This document shows, piece by piece, positions 30,476-39,389 of a stretch of 64,000 bases of DNA (positions within the stretch are counted from its first letter, which is position 1; each line of letters begins with the position of its first letter). The position numbers and the translations under genes are program-made. Source of the DNA: Calidifontimicrobium sp035325925. GTDB taxonomy: Bacteria; Pseudomonadota; Gammaproteobacteria; Burkholderiales; Burkholderiaceae_C. The DNA is taken from positions 1 to 64,000 of the forward strand of contig NZ_DAOKZA010000010.1 of assembly GCF_035325925.1 (NCBI RefSeq), written 5' to 3'. Under the pieces are notes generated by a model. It was given only the letters and a program-made list of their open reading frames with translations, was not told the origin of the DNA and ran no database searches.

Positions 30476-31096
30476 ATGATCGCCAGAAGCTTCTTGCGCA
30501 CAACGCTCGCCGCGGCCGCGCTCGCCGTGGCCGGCGGCGCCTGCGCCGCTGCCGTGGTGGGCCAGCCGGCGCCCGCCTTCACCGCCACCGACGTCAACGG
30601 ACGCAGCGTGTCGCTGGCCGACTTCAAGGGGCGCACCGTCGTGCTCGAGTGGGTCAATCCCGGCTGCCCGTTCGTGCGCAAGCACTACGACAGCCGCAAC
30701 ATGCAGAACACGCAGCGCAGCGCCGTCGCACAAGGCGCCGTGTGGCTGGCGGTCAACTCCACCGCCGAGACCAGCAGCGACTACCGCACGCCGCAGGCGA
30801 TGGCGCAGTGGATGCAGCAACACGGCGCGGCCGCCACCGCGACGCTGATGGACGCCGACGGGCGCGTCGGCCGCGCCTACGGCGCGCGCGTGACGCCGCA
30901 CATGTACATCATCGACGCGCAAGGCACGCTGGCCTACGCCGGCGCGATCGACAGCATCCCGAGCGGGCGCATCGCCGACATCGAGGCGGCGACCAACCAC
31001 GTCAAGCAGGCGCTGCCCGAGGTGATCGCCGGCAAGCCGGTGGCCACGCCGGCGACGCAGGCGTACGGCTGCATGATCAAGTACGCCGACGGCTGA
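30476..31096 (+). CDS. Secreted redoxin (AhpC/TSA-like) with single active-site Cys
   Basis: A 206-residue periplasmic thioredoxin-fold protein: signal peptide (LAAAALAVAGGACA), then VVGQPAPAFTATDVNGRSVSLADFKG, and active-site segment WVNPGCPFVRKHYDS with Cys64 but no second Cys (CPFV instead of CxxC). The cis-Pro region is GARVTPHMYIID. Another Cys is in the C-terminal YGCMIKY. It resembles peroxiredoxin-like redoxins reduced by an external partner. AAGGAG precedes the ATG. It follows the DsbD-like gene, which could supply electrons. Confidence 0.88.
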   Translation: MIARSFLRTTLAAAALAVAGGACAAAVVGQPAPAFTATDVNGRSVSLADFKGRTVVLEWVNPGCPFVRKHYDSRNMQNTQRSAVAQGAVWLAVNSTAETSSDYRTPQAMAQWMQQHGAAATATLMDADGRVGRAYGARVTPHMYIIDAQGTLAYAGAIDSIPSGRIADIEAATNHVKQALPEVIAGKPVATPATQAYGCMIKYADG

Positions 31097-31131
31097 CGGC
31101 GCGGCGCTGAGCGCCCCCCGGCGGCCGGCGC

Positions 31132-31713
31132 TCAGCGCGCGAACGGCGCGACGCCGATCCACGCCGCGTGCAGCCAGAACGCGAACGCCGCCCACGCGCC
31201 GACGCCGACGACCACCGCCGCCCCGGTGCCTGCCAGCGTGCCGCCGCCGCGCGGGGCGCCGGCGACGCGGTCACGCTGGCGCGCGGCGCGGAAGTCCAGC
31301 ACCGCCCAGCCGAGGAACGCGCCAAACAGCACCACGTCGGCCAGCGTGCCATTGGCCAGCAGGTGCGCGAAGGCCCACAGCTTGACCCCCAGCAGCATCG
31401 GGTGCCCCAGCGCCGCCTTGATGCCGTTGCGCGGCACGTAGGCGGCGGCCAGCATCACGAACGACGCCAGCGTCAGCAGGCTGGCGACGTGGCGCATCGC
31501 CACCGGCGGCGTCCACAGCGGCACCGGGTCGTGGCGCGCCAGCCCGTAGCCCCAGACGATCAGCACGAAGCCGGCCAACGACAGCACCGAGTACGCACCC
31601 TTCCACGCCCCGACGCCGATGCGCGCGATCGTCGCGCTGCGCCAGCCGTCGGCGACGATGCGCACCGAGTGCACGCCGAGAAACACCACCAGGCCGAGGA
31701 TCAGGATCGCCAT
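31132..31713 (-). CDS. NnrU family membrane protein
   Basis: A 193-residue polytopic protein of the NnrU family, related to isoprenylcysteine methyltransferase-like membrane proteins and first noted in nitrite/NO reduction gene clusters. It has about five hydrophobic segments and the family motif RNGIKAALGHPMLLGVKLWAFAHLLANG. No denitrification genes are in the window, so its role here is unknown. The ATG of MAILILGLV at 31713 is chosen; the ribosome site is weak. Confidence 0.87.
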   Translation of the reverse strand: MAILILGLVVFLGVHSVRIVADGWRSATIARIGVGAWKGAYSVLSLAGFVLIVWGYGLARHDPVPLWTPPVAMRHVASLLTLASFVMLAAAYVPRNGIKAALGHPMLLGVKLWAFAHLLANGTLADVVLFGAFLGWAVLDFRAARQRDRVAGAPRGGGTLAGTGAAVVVGVGAWAAFAFWLHAAWIGVAPFAR

Positions 31714-31839
31714 GTCTGTTGCCGCACCGCGGGTTGTACCGGTCGGCGCATTGTCGGGCCTGCGCGCGGTCGCGCGTGCGACGGCCGGCCGCACGTCGCG
31801 ACGCTATGCTTGCCGCGTCCACCCCACGCCGCGTCACCG

Positions 31840-32328
31840 ATGCCCCACGCCGACACCCATCCCGCGATCCGCTACTGGTGGGAGGACTTCCCGGTGGGCA
31901 GCGTGCGCGAGTTCGGCGCCGCCACGCTGACGCGCGAGGCGGTGATCGCCTTCGCGCGCGACTTCGACCCGCAGCCGTTCCACCTCGACGACGCGGCCGC
32001 CGAGGCGTCGCTGTTCGGTCGACTGTCGGCCAGCGGCTGGCACACCTGTGCGCTGGCGATGCGCATGATGTGCGACGCCTACCTGCTCGAATCGTCGAGC
32101 CTCGGCTCGCCCGGCGTCGACCACCTGCGCTGGCTCAAGCCGGTGTTCCCCGGCGACACGCTGCGCATGCGCATGGAGGTGCTCGAGGCGCGGCCGATGA
32201 ACAGCCGCCCCGACGTGGGGCTGCTGCGCACGCGCTGGGAGGTGATCAACCAGGGCGGCGACATCGTGCTGACGATGGAAGGCTGGGGCATGTTCCGCCG
32301 ACGCGACCCGGGCGTCACGCCGGGCTGA
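31840..32328 (+). CDS. MaoC-like (hot-dog fold) acyl-CoA dehydratase
   Basis: A 162-residue R-specific enoyl-CoA hydratase-like protein. The hydratase motif is visible as AFARDFDPQPFHLDDAAA, with the catalytic Asp/His pair, followed by FGRLSASGWHTCALAMRM and DHLRWLKPVFPGDTLRM. It stands alone and its substrate is unknown. The ATG at 31840 precedes the conserved WWEDFPVGSV segment. It is divergent from nnrU with about 126 bp between starts. Confidence 0.9.
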   Translation: MPHADTHPAIRYWWEDFPVGSVREFGAATLTREAVIAFARDFDPQPFHLDDAAAEASLFGRLSASGWHTCALAMRMMCDAYLLESSSLGSPGVDHLRWLKPVFPGDTLRMRMEVLEARPMNSRPDVGLLRTRWEVINQGGDIVLTMEGWGMFRRRDPGVTPG

Positions 32329-32363
32329 ACCCCGAGGTCGGCGCCCGCCCCCGGCGCGCCCGG

Positions 32364-33056
32364 TCAGCGAACGTACAGCACGCGCATGCCCAGCAGCGCG
32401 CCGCCGGGCCCATCGGTGATGCGCACGGTGGCCTGCTGCGGCGCGAAGCCGCGCGGCAGCGGCAGCTCGCCGCTGGCGCTGTGGTGCGTGCCAATCGACA
32501 CCGCCACCGGCGGCAGCGTCACCGTGGTCTCGCCGCCGCTGGCCGTGCGCCCGCTCACCACGAACTGCAGCTGGCCGGCGAGCGGGCGGCTGCCCGCCTT
32601 GTCGCGCGTGAGCAGCACGTCGTACGCCAGCGCCTCGCCGCTGGCGCGCAGACGCGCGGCGCGCACCGCGACTGCGCCGCCTCGCGGGTCGGGCGGCAGC
32701 GCGGCGACCAGCGTCGCGACATCGGCGCGCAGCCCCTCGACGCTGCGCCGGCTGTCGGCGAGCTGCTCACCCAGACGCTTCGACTCGGCCAGCGCGGTCT
32801 CGAGCTGGCCTGCGGTGTCGGCCAACTCGCGCGCCAGCCGCTGACGCTCGGACTCGGCCTTCTCGTAGGCCTGCTGCAGACGCGTCGACGCGTCGTACGA
32901 CAGGCGCGGCGGCAGGTGGCGCTCCTGCACGTAGACGACCGCCGCGGCACCGATGCCGACGCCCAACAGCAGCAGCACCAGCCAGCGGGGCGCTCCGGCG
33001 CGCTTGCGGCGCCGGCCGTGGCGGTCGAACGCGACCGGCTTGAACTCTCCGAGCAT
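32364..33056 (-). CDS. Membrane-anchored coiled-coil protein, unknown function
   Basis: A 230-residue protein with a basic N-terminus (DRHGRRRKRAGAPRW), one membrane helix (LVLLLLGVGIGAAAVVYV), then a coiled coil from about residue 50 to 110 (RLQQAYEKAESERQRLAREL). A beta-rich C-terminal domain ends RITDGPGGALLGMRVLYVR. Topology is probably N-in with the C-terminal domain periplasmic. I do not recognise the family with confidence. The ATG at 33056 has AAGGAGAA upstream; an additional 24 open codons upstream are Cys-rich and unsupported. Confidence 0.75.
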   Translation of the reverse strand: MLGEFKPVAFDRHGRRRKRAGAPRWLVLLLLGVGIGAAAVVYVQERHLPPRLSYDASTRLQQAYEKAESERQRLARELADTAGQLETALAESKRLGEQLADSRRSVEGLRADVATLVAALPPDPRGGAVAVRAARLRASGEALAYDVLLTRDKAGSRPLAGQLQFVVSGRTASGGETTVTLPPVAVSIGTHHSASGELPLPRGFAPQQATVRITDGPGGALLGMRVLYVR

Positions 33057-33184
33057 CGGCGGGGATTCTCCTTGGCAGCAGGAGCCGAGGTTACAACCAC
33101 AGCCCCCCGGATCTGCAACACGATGCATCGTCGCGCGCCGACCTTCGGCCGGAACCCGCGCCGTGCGCCCGACTCCGAAGGCAC

Positions 33185-34099
33185 ATGACGATCACGCGAC
33201 GCGCCTGGCTCGCCGCGGCGACGGCGGCGCTGGCCCCGCCGGCCGCGGCCGGCGCCGACACGCCGTGGCGCAAGACGATCCCGGCCAGCGGCGAGGCGCT
33301 GACCGCCGTCGGCCTGGGCACCTGGCTGACTTTCGACGTCGGCGACGACGCCATCGACCGCTCGCGGCTGCGCCGCGTGCTGCAGCGCTTCGTCGCCGCC
33401 GGTGGCGGCATGATCGACTCGTCGCCGATGTACGGCAGCGCCGAGCGCGTGGTCGGTGACCTGCTGGCCGACGTGGCGCCGCACGGCGACGCGGCGCGCC
33501 GGGTGTTCGCCGCGAGCAAGATCTGGACGCCGTTCGGCCCCGGCGGCCGCACGCAGCTCGACGACTCGCTGCGGCTGTGGCGCCGCGACCGGCTCGACCT
33601 GATGCAGGTGCACAACCTGCTGGGCACCGAGGCGCACCTGCGCACGCTGCGCGCGGCGCGCGACGAGGCGCGCGTGCGCTACGTCGGCGTCACGACGTCG
33701 CACGGCCGACGCCACGACGAGGTCGAGCGGCTGCTGCGCAGCGAACCGCTGGACTTCGTGCAGATCACCTACAACCCGGCCGACCGCCGCGCCGAGCCGC
33801 TGCTCGGGCTCGCCGCGGCGCGCGGCGTCGCGGTGATCGTCAACCGCCCGTTCGACGGTGGCGACGCGCTGCGCCGGCTCGCCGGGCGGGCGCTGCCGGC
33901 GTGGGTGCGCGCCGAACTCGGCGTCGAGACCTGGGCCGCGTTCGTGCTGAAGTGGGCCGTGTCGCACCCGGCGGTGACCTGCGCGATTCCGGCCACCGGC
34001 AACCCGGTGCACCTGGACCAGAACATGGCCGCGTTGCACGGCGCACAGCCCGACGCGGCCCAGCGCCGGCGCATGACCGAGTGGCTGGCGCAGATCTGA
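33185..34099 (+). CDS. Aldo/keto reductase, probably Tat-exported
   Basis: A 304-residue aldo/keto reductase-like protein with a TIM barrel. The catalytic tetrad can be placed: Asp in GGMIDSSPMYG, Tyr in the same segment, Lys in FAASKIW, His in LMQVHNL. The N-terminus ITRRAWLAAATAALAPPAAA looks like a twin-arginine signal, unusual for the superfamily but known for some periplasmic members. Substrate is unknown. It lies 66 bp before the SAF-domain dehydrogenase on the same strand. Confidence 0.87.
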   Translation: MTITRRAWLAAATAALAPPAAAGADTPWRKTIPASGEALTAVGLGTWLTFDVGDDAIDRSRLRRVLQRFVAAGGGMIDSSPMYGSAERVVGDLLADVAPHGDAARRVFAASKIWTPFGPGGRTQLDDSLRLWRRDRLDLMQVHNLLGTEAHLRTLRAARDEARVRYVGVTTSHGRRHDEVERLLRSEPLDFVQITYNPADRRAEPLLGLAAARGVAVIVNRPFDGGDALRRLAGRALPAWVRAELGVETWAAFVLKWAVSHPAVTCAIPATGNPVHLDQNMAALHGAQPDAAQRRRMTEWLAQI

Positions 34100-34165
34100 C
34101 CCGCCCTGGCCCGGCGCCGCGGCGTGGCAGACTGCGCCGCGTCGACTTTGCGAGCCCCCCCCTCG

Positions 34166-35515
34166 ATGAGCCTGCACCTGCAACTGCTGAAGCGCCAGGC
34201 CGAAGGCCGTCCGATCCGCGTCGGCCTGATCGGCGCCGGCAAGTTCGGTTCGATGTACCTGGCGCAGGTGCCGCGCACGCCCGGCGTGCACCTCGCGGCG
34301 ATCGCCGACCTGTCGCCCGAAGGCGCGCGCCGCAACCTCGCACGCGTCGGCTGGGACGCCGCGCGCGTGCGCGCCGCGTCGATCGACGCCGCCCTGAAGG
34401 AGGGCACGACGCACGTCGGCGACGACTGGCACGCCCTGGTGTCGCATCCGGCGATCGACGTCGTCGTCGAGTGCACCGGCGCGCCGGTGCACGCGGTCGA
34501 CCACTGCCTGGAAGCCTTCGTGCACGGCAAACACGTCGTCAACGTCACCGTCGAGGCCGACGCGTTCTGCGGCCCGCTGCTGGCGCGCCGCGCGGCCGAG
34601 GCCGGCGTGGTGTACTCGCTGGCGTTCGGCGACCAGCCGGCGTTGATCTGCGACCTCGTCGACTGGGCGCGCACCTGCGGCTTCCCGGTGGTGGCCGCGG
34701 GCCGCGGCCACAAGTGGCTGCCGCACTTCGCACAGTCGACGCCCGACACCGTGTGGGGCTACTACGGGCTGACGCCCGAGCAGGCCGAGCGCGGCGGGCT
34801 GAACCCGAAGATGTTCAACAGCTTCCTCGACGGCAGCAAGCCGTCGATCGAGAGCGCCGCGGTGGCCAACGCCACCGGGCTCGACGTGCCTGGCGCCGGC
34901 CTCGCGTACCCGCCGGCGAGCATCGCCGACATCCCGTTCGTCACGCGTCCGAGGAGCGAAGGCGGTCACCTCGAGAAGAAGGGCATGGTCGAGGTCGTCA
35001 GCTCGCTCGAGGCCGACGGGCGCGCGATCCCGTACGACATCCGCATGGGCGTGTGGGTCACCGTCGAGGGCGAGACCGACTACGTGCGCCACTGCTTCGA
35101 GGAGTACAACGCGCACACCGACCCGAGCGGGCGCTACTTCACGCTGTACAAGCGCTGGCACCTGATCGGCCTCGAGGTCGGTCTGAGCGTGGCCAGCGTC
35201 GCGCTGCGCCGCGAGGCCACCGGCGTGGCCACCGGCTGGAACGCCGACGTGGTGGCCACCGCCAAGCGCGACCTGCGCCCCGGCGAGATGCTCGACGGCG
35301 AAGGCGGCTACACCGTGTGGGGCAAGCTGCAGCCGGCCGCCGCGTCGCTGCGCCTCGGCGGGCTGCCGCTGGGGCTCGCGCACCAGGTCGAGGTCGTGCG
35401 ACCCGTCGCGCAGGGCCGGATGCTGACCTGGGACGACGTCGCGATCGACGCGACGACACGCGCCTACCGGTTGCGGCGCGAGATGGAGTCGTTGTTCGCC
35501 GCGCGCCGCGACTGA
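34166..35515 (+). CDS. Homoserine dehydrogenase-like oxidoreductase with SAF domain
   Basis: A 449-residue protein matching the COG4091 type: an N-terminal NAD(P)-binding Rossmann domain (IRVGLIGAGKFGSMYLAQ), a substrate domain (DVVVECTGAPVHAVDHCLEAF, GKHVVNVTVEADAFCGPLL), and a C-terminal SAF-like region (TAKRDLRPGEMLDGEGGY, VARGRMLTWDDV-like). Family members act in sugar-acid or related catabolism and the annotation as homoserine dehydrogenase is only by similarity. The ATG of SLHLQLLKRQ at 34166 fits best. It is convergent with pntB. Confidence 0.85.
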   Translation: MSLHLQLLKRQAEGRPIRVGLIGAGKFGSMYLAQVPRTPGVHLAAIADLSPEGARRNLARVGWDAARVRAASIDAALKEGTTHVGDDWHALVSHPAIDVVVECTGAPVHAVDHCLEAFVHGKHVVNVTVEADAFCGPLLARRAAEAGVVYSLAFGDQPALICDLVDWARTCGFPVVAAGRGHKWLPHFAQSTPDTVWGYYGLTPEQAERGGLNPKMFNSFLDGSKPSIESAAVANATGLDVPGAGLAYPPASIADIPFVTRPRSEGGHLEKKGMVEVVSSLEADGRAIPYDIRMGVWVTVEGETDYVRHCFEEYNAHTDPSGRYFTLYKRWHLIGLEVGLSVASVALRREATGVATGWNADVVATAKRDLRPGEMLDGEGGYTVWGKLQPAAASLRLGGLPLGLAHQVEVVRPVAQGRMLTWDDVAIDATTRAYRLRREMESLFAARRD

Positions 35516-35585
35516 CGCCACCGCGCTGCGGCGCGGGCGACCACGGCCGGCGGCGCCGGCCCCGCCGAAGTCGCCCCGCGCGCGG

Positions 35586-36995
35586 TCACGCGCGCAGCGC
35601 CGCGAGCACCTCGTCGAGCATCTTCTTCGCGTCGCCGAACAGCATGCGGTTGTTGTCCTTGTAGAACAGCGGGTTGTCGACCCCGGCGTAGCCGCTGGCC
35701 ATGCTGCGCTTCATCACGATCGAGGTCTTCGCCTTCCAGACCTCGAGCACCGGCATGCCGGCGATCGGGCTCGCCGGGTCCTCCTGCGCGGCCGGGTTGA
35801 CGATGTCGTTGGCGCCGATGACCATCGCGACCTCGGCATCGGGGAAGTCGGCGTTGATCTCGTCCATCTCGAGCACGATGTCGTACGGCACCTTGGCCTC
35901 GGCCAGCAGCACGTTCATGTGCCCGGGCATTCGCCCGGCCACCGGGTGGATGCCGAAGCGCACGTTGACCCCCTTGTCGCGCAGCAGCTTGGTGATCTCG
36001 AACACCGTGTGCTGCGCCTGCGCCACCGCCATGCCGTAGCCGGGCACGATGATCACCTGCTTGGCCTCGCGCAGCAGCTCGGCCGTCTCGGCCGCGCTGA
36101 TCGGCACCACCTCGCCGGCCGGCTGCGCCCCGCCGGCCGCCGTGGGCGTGCCGCCACCGGTGCCGAAGCCGCCGGCGATGACGCTGATGAAGTTGCGGTT
36201 CATCGCCCGGCACATGATGTAGCTCAGGATCGCGCCCGAGCTGCCCACCAGCGCGCCGGTGACGATCAGCAAGTCGTTGCTGAGCATGAAGCCGGTGGCC
36301 GCCGCGGCCCAGCCCGAGTAGCTGTTGAGCATCGACACCACCACCGGCATGTCGGCGCCGCCGATGGCCATCACCATGTGGATGCCGAACAGCAGCGCGA
36401 CCACCGTCATCACCAGCAGCGGCCACATGCCCGCCGGGATGGTGTCGGCGCGCAGAAATTCGCGCCCGAACCAGATCACGATCAGCAGCCCGGCCAGGTT
36501 GAGCCAGTGGCGCGCCGGCAGCAGCAGCGGCTTGCCGCCGATCTTGCCCGACAGCTTGCCGAACGCGATCACCGAGCCCGAGAAGGTCACCGCGCCGATC
36601 AGGATGCCGACGTAGATCTCGACCTCGTGGATGACCTTCTCGGCGCCGCTGAACTGCACCGAGGTGTCCACGTAGCTCGCGAAGCCCACCAGGCAGGCCG
36701 CCAGGCCGACCAGGCTGTGCATCAGCGCGACGAGCTCGGGCATCTGCGTCATCTGCACCTTCTTCGCCGCGAACAGCCCGACCGAGCCGCCGACGACCAG
36801 CGCGCCGACGATCCACGGGATGCCGGCGGCCGTGACGCGCGGGCCCAGCACGGTGGCCAGCACCGCGATCGCCATGCCGACGATGCCGAACAGGTTGCCG
36901 CGGCGCGCGGTCTCCGGGTGCGACAGCCCGCCCAGGCTGAGGATGAACAGGATGGTCGCGCCGATGTAGGCGACGGTGGCCAGGCTCTCGGTCAT
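35586..36995 (-). CDS. pntB: NAD(P) transhydrogenase subunit beta
   Basis: A 469-residue subunit of the proton-translocating transhydrogenase, which uses the proton gradient to make NADPH from NADH. The N-terminal half is membrane-embedded (nine helices). The C-terminal NADP-binding dIII domain starts with VIIVPGYGMAVAQAQH, then GIHPVAGRMPGHMNVLLAEA, GANDIVNPAA and MASGYAGVDNPLFYKDN. It follows pntA by 28 bp and is cotranscribed. Confidence 0.97.
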   Translation of the reverse strand: MTESLATVAYIGATILFILSLGGLSHPETARRGNLFGIVGMAIAVLATVLGPRVTAAGIPWIVGALVVGGSVGLFAAKKVQMTQMPELVALMHSLVGLAACLVGFASYVDTSVQFSGAEKVIHEVEIYVGILIGAVTFSGSVIAFGKLSGKIGGKPLLLPARHWLNLAGLLIVIWFGREFLRADTIPAGMWPLLVMTVVALLFGIHMVMAIGGADMPVVVSMLNSYSGWAAAATGFMLSNDLLIVTGALVGSSGAILSYIMCRAMNRNFISVIAGGFGTGGGTPTAAGGAQPAGEVVPISAAETAELLREAKQVIIVPGYGMAVAQAQHTVFEITKLLRDKGVNVRFGIHPVAGRMPGHMNVLLAEAKVPYDIVLEMDEINADFPDAEVAMVIGANDIVNPAAQEDPASPIAGMPVLEVWKAKTSIVMKRSMASGYAGVDNPLFYKDNNRMLFGDAKKMLDEVLAALRA

Positions 36996-37023
36996 GTCCG
37001 CGGCTCCTCGTTCTTGTCGTTGT

Positions 37024-38610
37024 TCACTTGCGGAACATCGCCAGCATGCGCCGCGTGACCGCGAAGCCGCCGAACATGTTGACGGCGGTGAGCACCAGCG
37101 CCAGCACCGCCAGGGCCAGGATCAGCCCCGACGGTCGCTCGCCGCCGCCGCCGGCCAGCGGCGGCGCCACCTGCACCAGCGCGCCGATCGCGATGATCGA
37201 CGAGATGGCGTTGGTCACGCTCATCAGCGGCGTGTGCAGCGACGGCGTGACGTTCCACACCACCATGTAGCCGACGAAGCAGGCCAGCACGAACACCGTG
37301 AAGTGCTGCAGGAAGCTCGCCGGCGCAAACGCCCCGACCAGCCAGAACAGGACCGCGCCGACGCCGAAGACGATCGCCAGCGCCTTGGCCGACATCGGTT
37401 CGCCTGCGCCGTGGCCGTGGCCCTTGGGCGCGGGCGCGGCGGCCGCCGCCTTGGGCTTGGGCGGTGCGGCCGGCAGCTTGGGCGGCGGCGCGGGCCACGT
37501 CACCTCGCCCGCCTTGAGCACGGTCAGGCCGCGGATCGCGTCGTCGTCCATGTTGACGTCGACCACGCCGTCCTTGGTCTTGCACAGCTCCTCGGTCAGG
37601 CGCAGCAGGTTGGTCGCGTACAGCGTCGAGCTCTGCTTGGCCAGCCGGCTGGCCAGGTCGGTGTAGCCGATGATCGTCACGCCGTGGCGCACCACCGCCT
37701 CGCCGGGCACGGTGAGCTCGCAGTTGCCGCCCTGCTCGGCGGCCATGTCGACGATCACGCTGCCGGGCTTCATGGTCTGCACCATCTCGGCGGTGATCAG
37801 CTTCGGCGCCGGCTTGCCGGGGATCAGCGCGGTGGTGATGATGATGTCCACCTCGCGCGCCTGCTGCGCGTACATTGCGCGCTGCGCGGCCTGGAAGCCC
37901 TCGCTCATCACCTTGGCGTAGCCGCCGCCGCCCGAGCCTTCTTCCTCGTAGTCGACCTTGACGAACTCGCCGCCGAGCGAGACCACCTGGTCGGCGACCT
38001 CGGCGCGCGTGTCGTTGGCGCGCACGATCGCGCCCAGGTTGGCCGCGGTGCCGATCGCGGCCAGCCCGGCGACGCCGGCGCCGGCGATGAACACCTTGGC
38101 CGGCGGGATCTTGCCCGCGGCGGTGATCTGGCCGTTGAAGAAGCGGCCGAACGCGTTGGCCGCCTCGATCACCGCGCGATAGCCGCTGATGCCTGCCATC
38201 GAGGTCAGCGCGTCCATCTTCTGCGCGCGGCTGAGCTGGCGCGGCAGGCAGTCGATGGCCAGCACGGTGGCGCGCTTGGCCGCCAGCTGCTGCATCAACT
38301 CGGGGTTCTGCGCCGGCCAGACGAAGCCGATCAGCGTGCCGCCTTCGCGCATCAGGCCCACTTCGTCGGTGCTGGGCGGACGCACCTTGAAGACGATGTC
38401 GGCCTTCGCCCACAGTTCGGCGGCGGTGGCCACGACCTCGGCGCCGGCGGCGCGGTAGGTGTCGTCGGCGAAGTTCGCCGCGTCGCCGGCGCCGCTTTCC
38501 ACCGCCACCGAGAAACCGAGCTTGCGCAGCTTCTCGACGACGTCGGGAACCGTTGCGACGCGCTTCTCGCCCGCCGCCGTCTCCTTCGGCACTCCGATCA
38601 GCAAAGCCAT
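37024..38610 (-). CDS. pntA: NAD(P) transhydrogenase subunit alpha
   Basis: A 528-residue E. coli-type fused alpha subunit: NAD(H)-binding dI (ALLIGVPKETAAGEKRVATV, then KVFIAGAGVAGLAAIGTAANLGAIVRAND), an Ala/Pro/Lys-rich linker (LPAAPPKPKAAAAAPAPKG), and C-terminal membrane helices (FTVFVLACFVGYMVVWNVTPSLHTPLMSVTNAISS). The ATG at 38610 follows GAGGAG. Immediately upstream lies a sequence repeating its first dozen codons (38598-38768), described separately. pntB follows. Confidence 0.97.
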   Translation of the reverse strand: MALLIGVPKETAAGEKRVATVPDVVEKLRKLGFSVAVESGAGDAANFADDTYRAAGAEVVATAAELWAKADIVFKVRPPSTDEVGLMREGGTLIGFVWPAQNPELMQQLAAKRATVLAIDCLPRQLSRAQKMDALTSMAGISGYRAVIEAANAFGRFFNGQITAAGKIPPAKVFIAGAGVAGLAAIGTAANLGAIVRANDTRAEVADQVVSLGGEFVKVDYEEEGSGGGGYAKVMSEGFQAAQRAMYAQQAREVDIIITTALIPGKPAPKLITAEMVQTMKPGSVIVDMAAEQGGNCELTVPGEAVVRHGVTIIGYTDLASRLAKQSSTLYATNLLRLTEELCKTKDGVVDVNMDDDAIRGLTVLKAGEVTWPAPPPKLPAAPPKPKAAAAAPAPKGHGHGAGEPMSAKALAIVFGVGAVLFWLVGAFAPASFLQHFTVFVLACFVGYMVVWNVTPSLHTPLMSVTNAISSIIAIGALVQVAPPLAGGGGERPSGLILALAVLALVLTAVNMFGGFAVTRRMLAMFRK

Positions 38611-38768
38611 GGATCCACTCCTCGGATGTCCTGCAGTCCAGTCTCGCGGCCACGACCCGGCCGCACGCGCACCGCGAGGCATGGCGCGCAGGTCTTCAGG
38701 GCCGCGCCGGCCGTGACGCACGGGCGGGTTTCACCCGCCGCCGTCTCGCGCGGCACGCCGATCGACAG
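38598..38768 (-). pseudogene. pntA-like 5' remnant or leader reading frame
   Basis: On the minus strand a CTG at 38768 follows a good ribosome site (GAGGAGG, eight bases spacing) and opens a 56-codon frame beginning LSIGVPRETAAGETR. This parallels the start of PntA (LLIGVPKETAAGEKR). Over 42 bp the DNA is about 80 percent identical to the pntA 5' end, and several differences are at third codon positions. After GETR the similarity stops. The frame ends in TGA 13 bases inside pntA, in another reading frame. Most likely a decayed paralogous copy; a translated leader coupled to pntA is the alternative. Confidence 0.5.
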
Positions 38769-38894
38769 GGGGAAGACCTCCTCGCCAGCCTGCGGGTCCG
38801 TGCGGCCGTTCGCTGCGGCCGTGCTCGTTCGTCGCCGGGGCGGAGCTTACCTTACACAACTTCGCGGGCCGTGCCGCGCCGCTACCATCGCCGC

Positions 38895-39389
38895 ATGACA
38901 TCCCCGCGCTGGAGCCCGAGCGTGACGGTGGCCGCGATCGTCGAACGCGACGGGCGCTACCTGCTCGTCGAGGAGCACACCCCCGAGGGCCTGCGGCTGA
39001 ACAACCCGGCCGGCCACCTCGACCCCGCCGAGTCGCCGCAGCAGGGCGTGGTGCGCGAAGTGCTCGAGGAGACTGCGCGCCGCTTCGTGCCGCGGGCGCT
39101 GCTCGGCGTGTACCTGTCGCGCTTCCGGCGCCCGGCGCGCGGCGAGGACGTGACCTACCTGCGGCTGGCCTTCTGCGGCGACGTCGGTGAGCCCGAGCCG
39201 GGGCACGCGCTCGACGACGGCATCGTGCGCACGCTGTGGCTGACCCCCGACGAGGTGCGCGCCAGCGCCGCGCGCCACCGCAGCCCGCTGGTGCTGCGCT
39301 GCATCGAGGACCACCTCGCCGGGCGCCGGCATCCGCTCGACGTGGTGACGACCGACCCCTCGGTGTTCGCGCCCGAGACGAAGGCATGA
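38895..39389 (+). CDS. Nudix hydrolase (NudJ-like)
   Basis: A 164-residue Nudix pyrophosphohydrolase. The Nudix box runs GHLDPAESPQQGVVREVLEETA, agreeing with GX5EX7REUXEEXGU except that the final Gly is Ala. N-terminal VTVAAIVERDGRYLLVEEHT and LRLNNPAGHL resemble NudJ, which acts on nucleoside di/triphosphates or thiamine phosphates. Its stop overlaps the mnmA start (ATGA), matching the common nudJ-mnmA pairing. Upstream is the 284-bp gap toward pntA. Confidence 0.9.
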   Translation: MTSPRWSPSVTVAAIVERDGRYLLVEEHTPEGLRLNNPAGHLDPAESPQQGVVREVLEETARRFVPRALLGVYLSRFRRPARGEDVTYLRLAFCGDVGEPEPGHALDDGIVRTLWLTPDEVRASAARHRSPLVLRCIEDHLAGRRHPLDVVTTDPSVFAPETKA

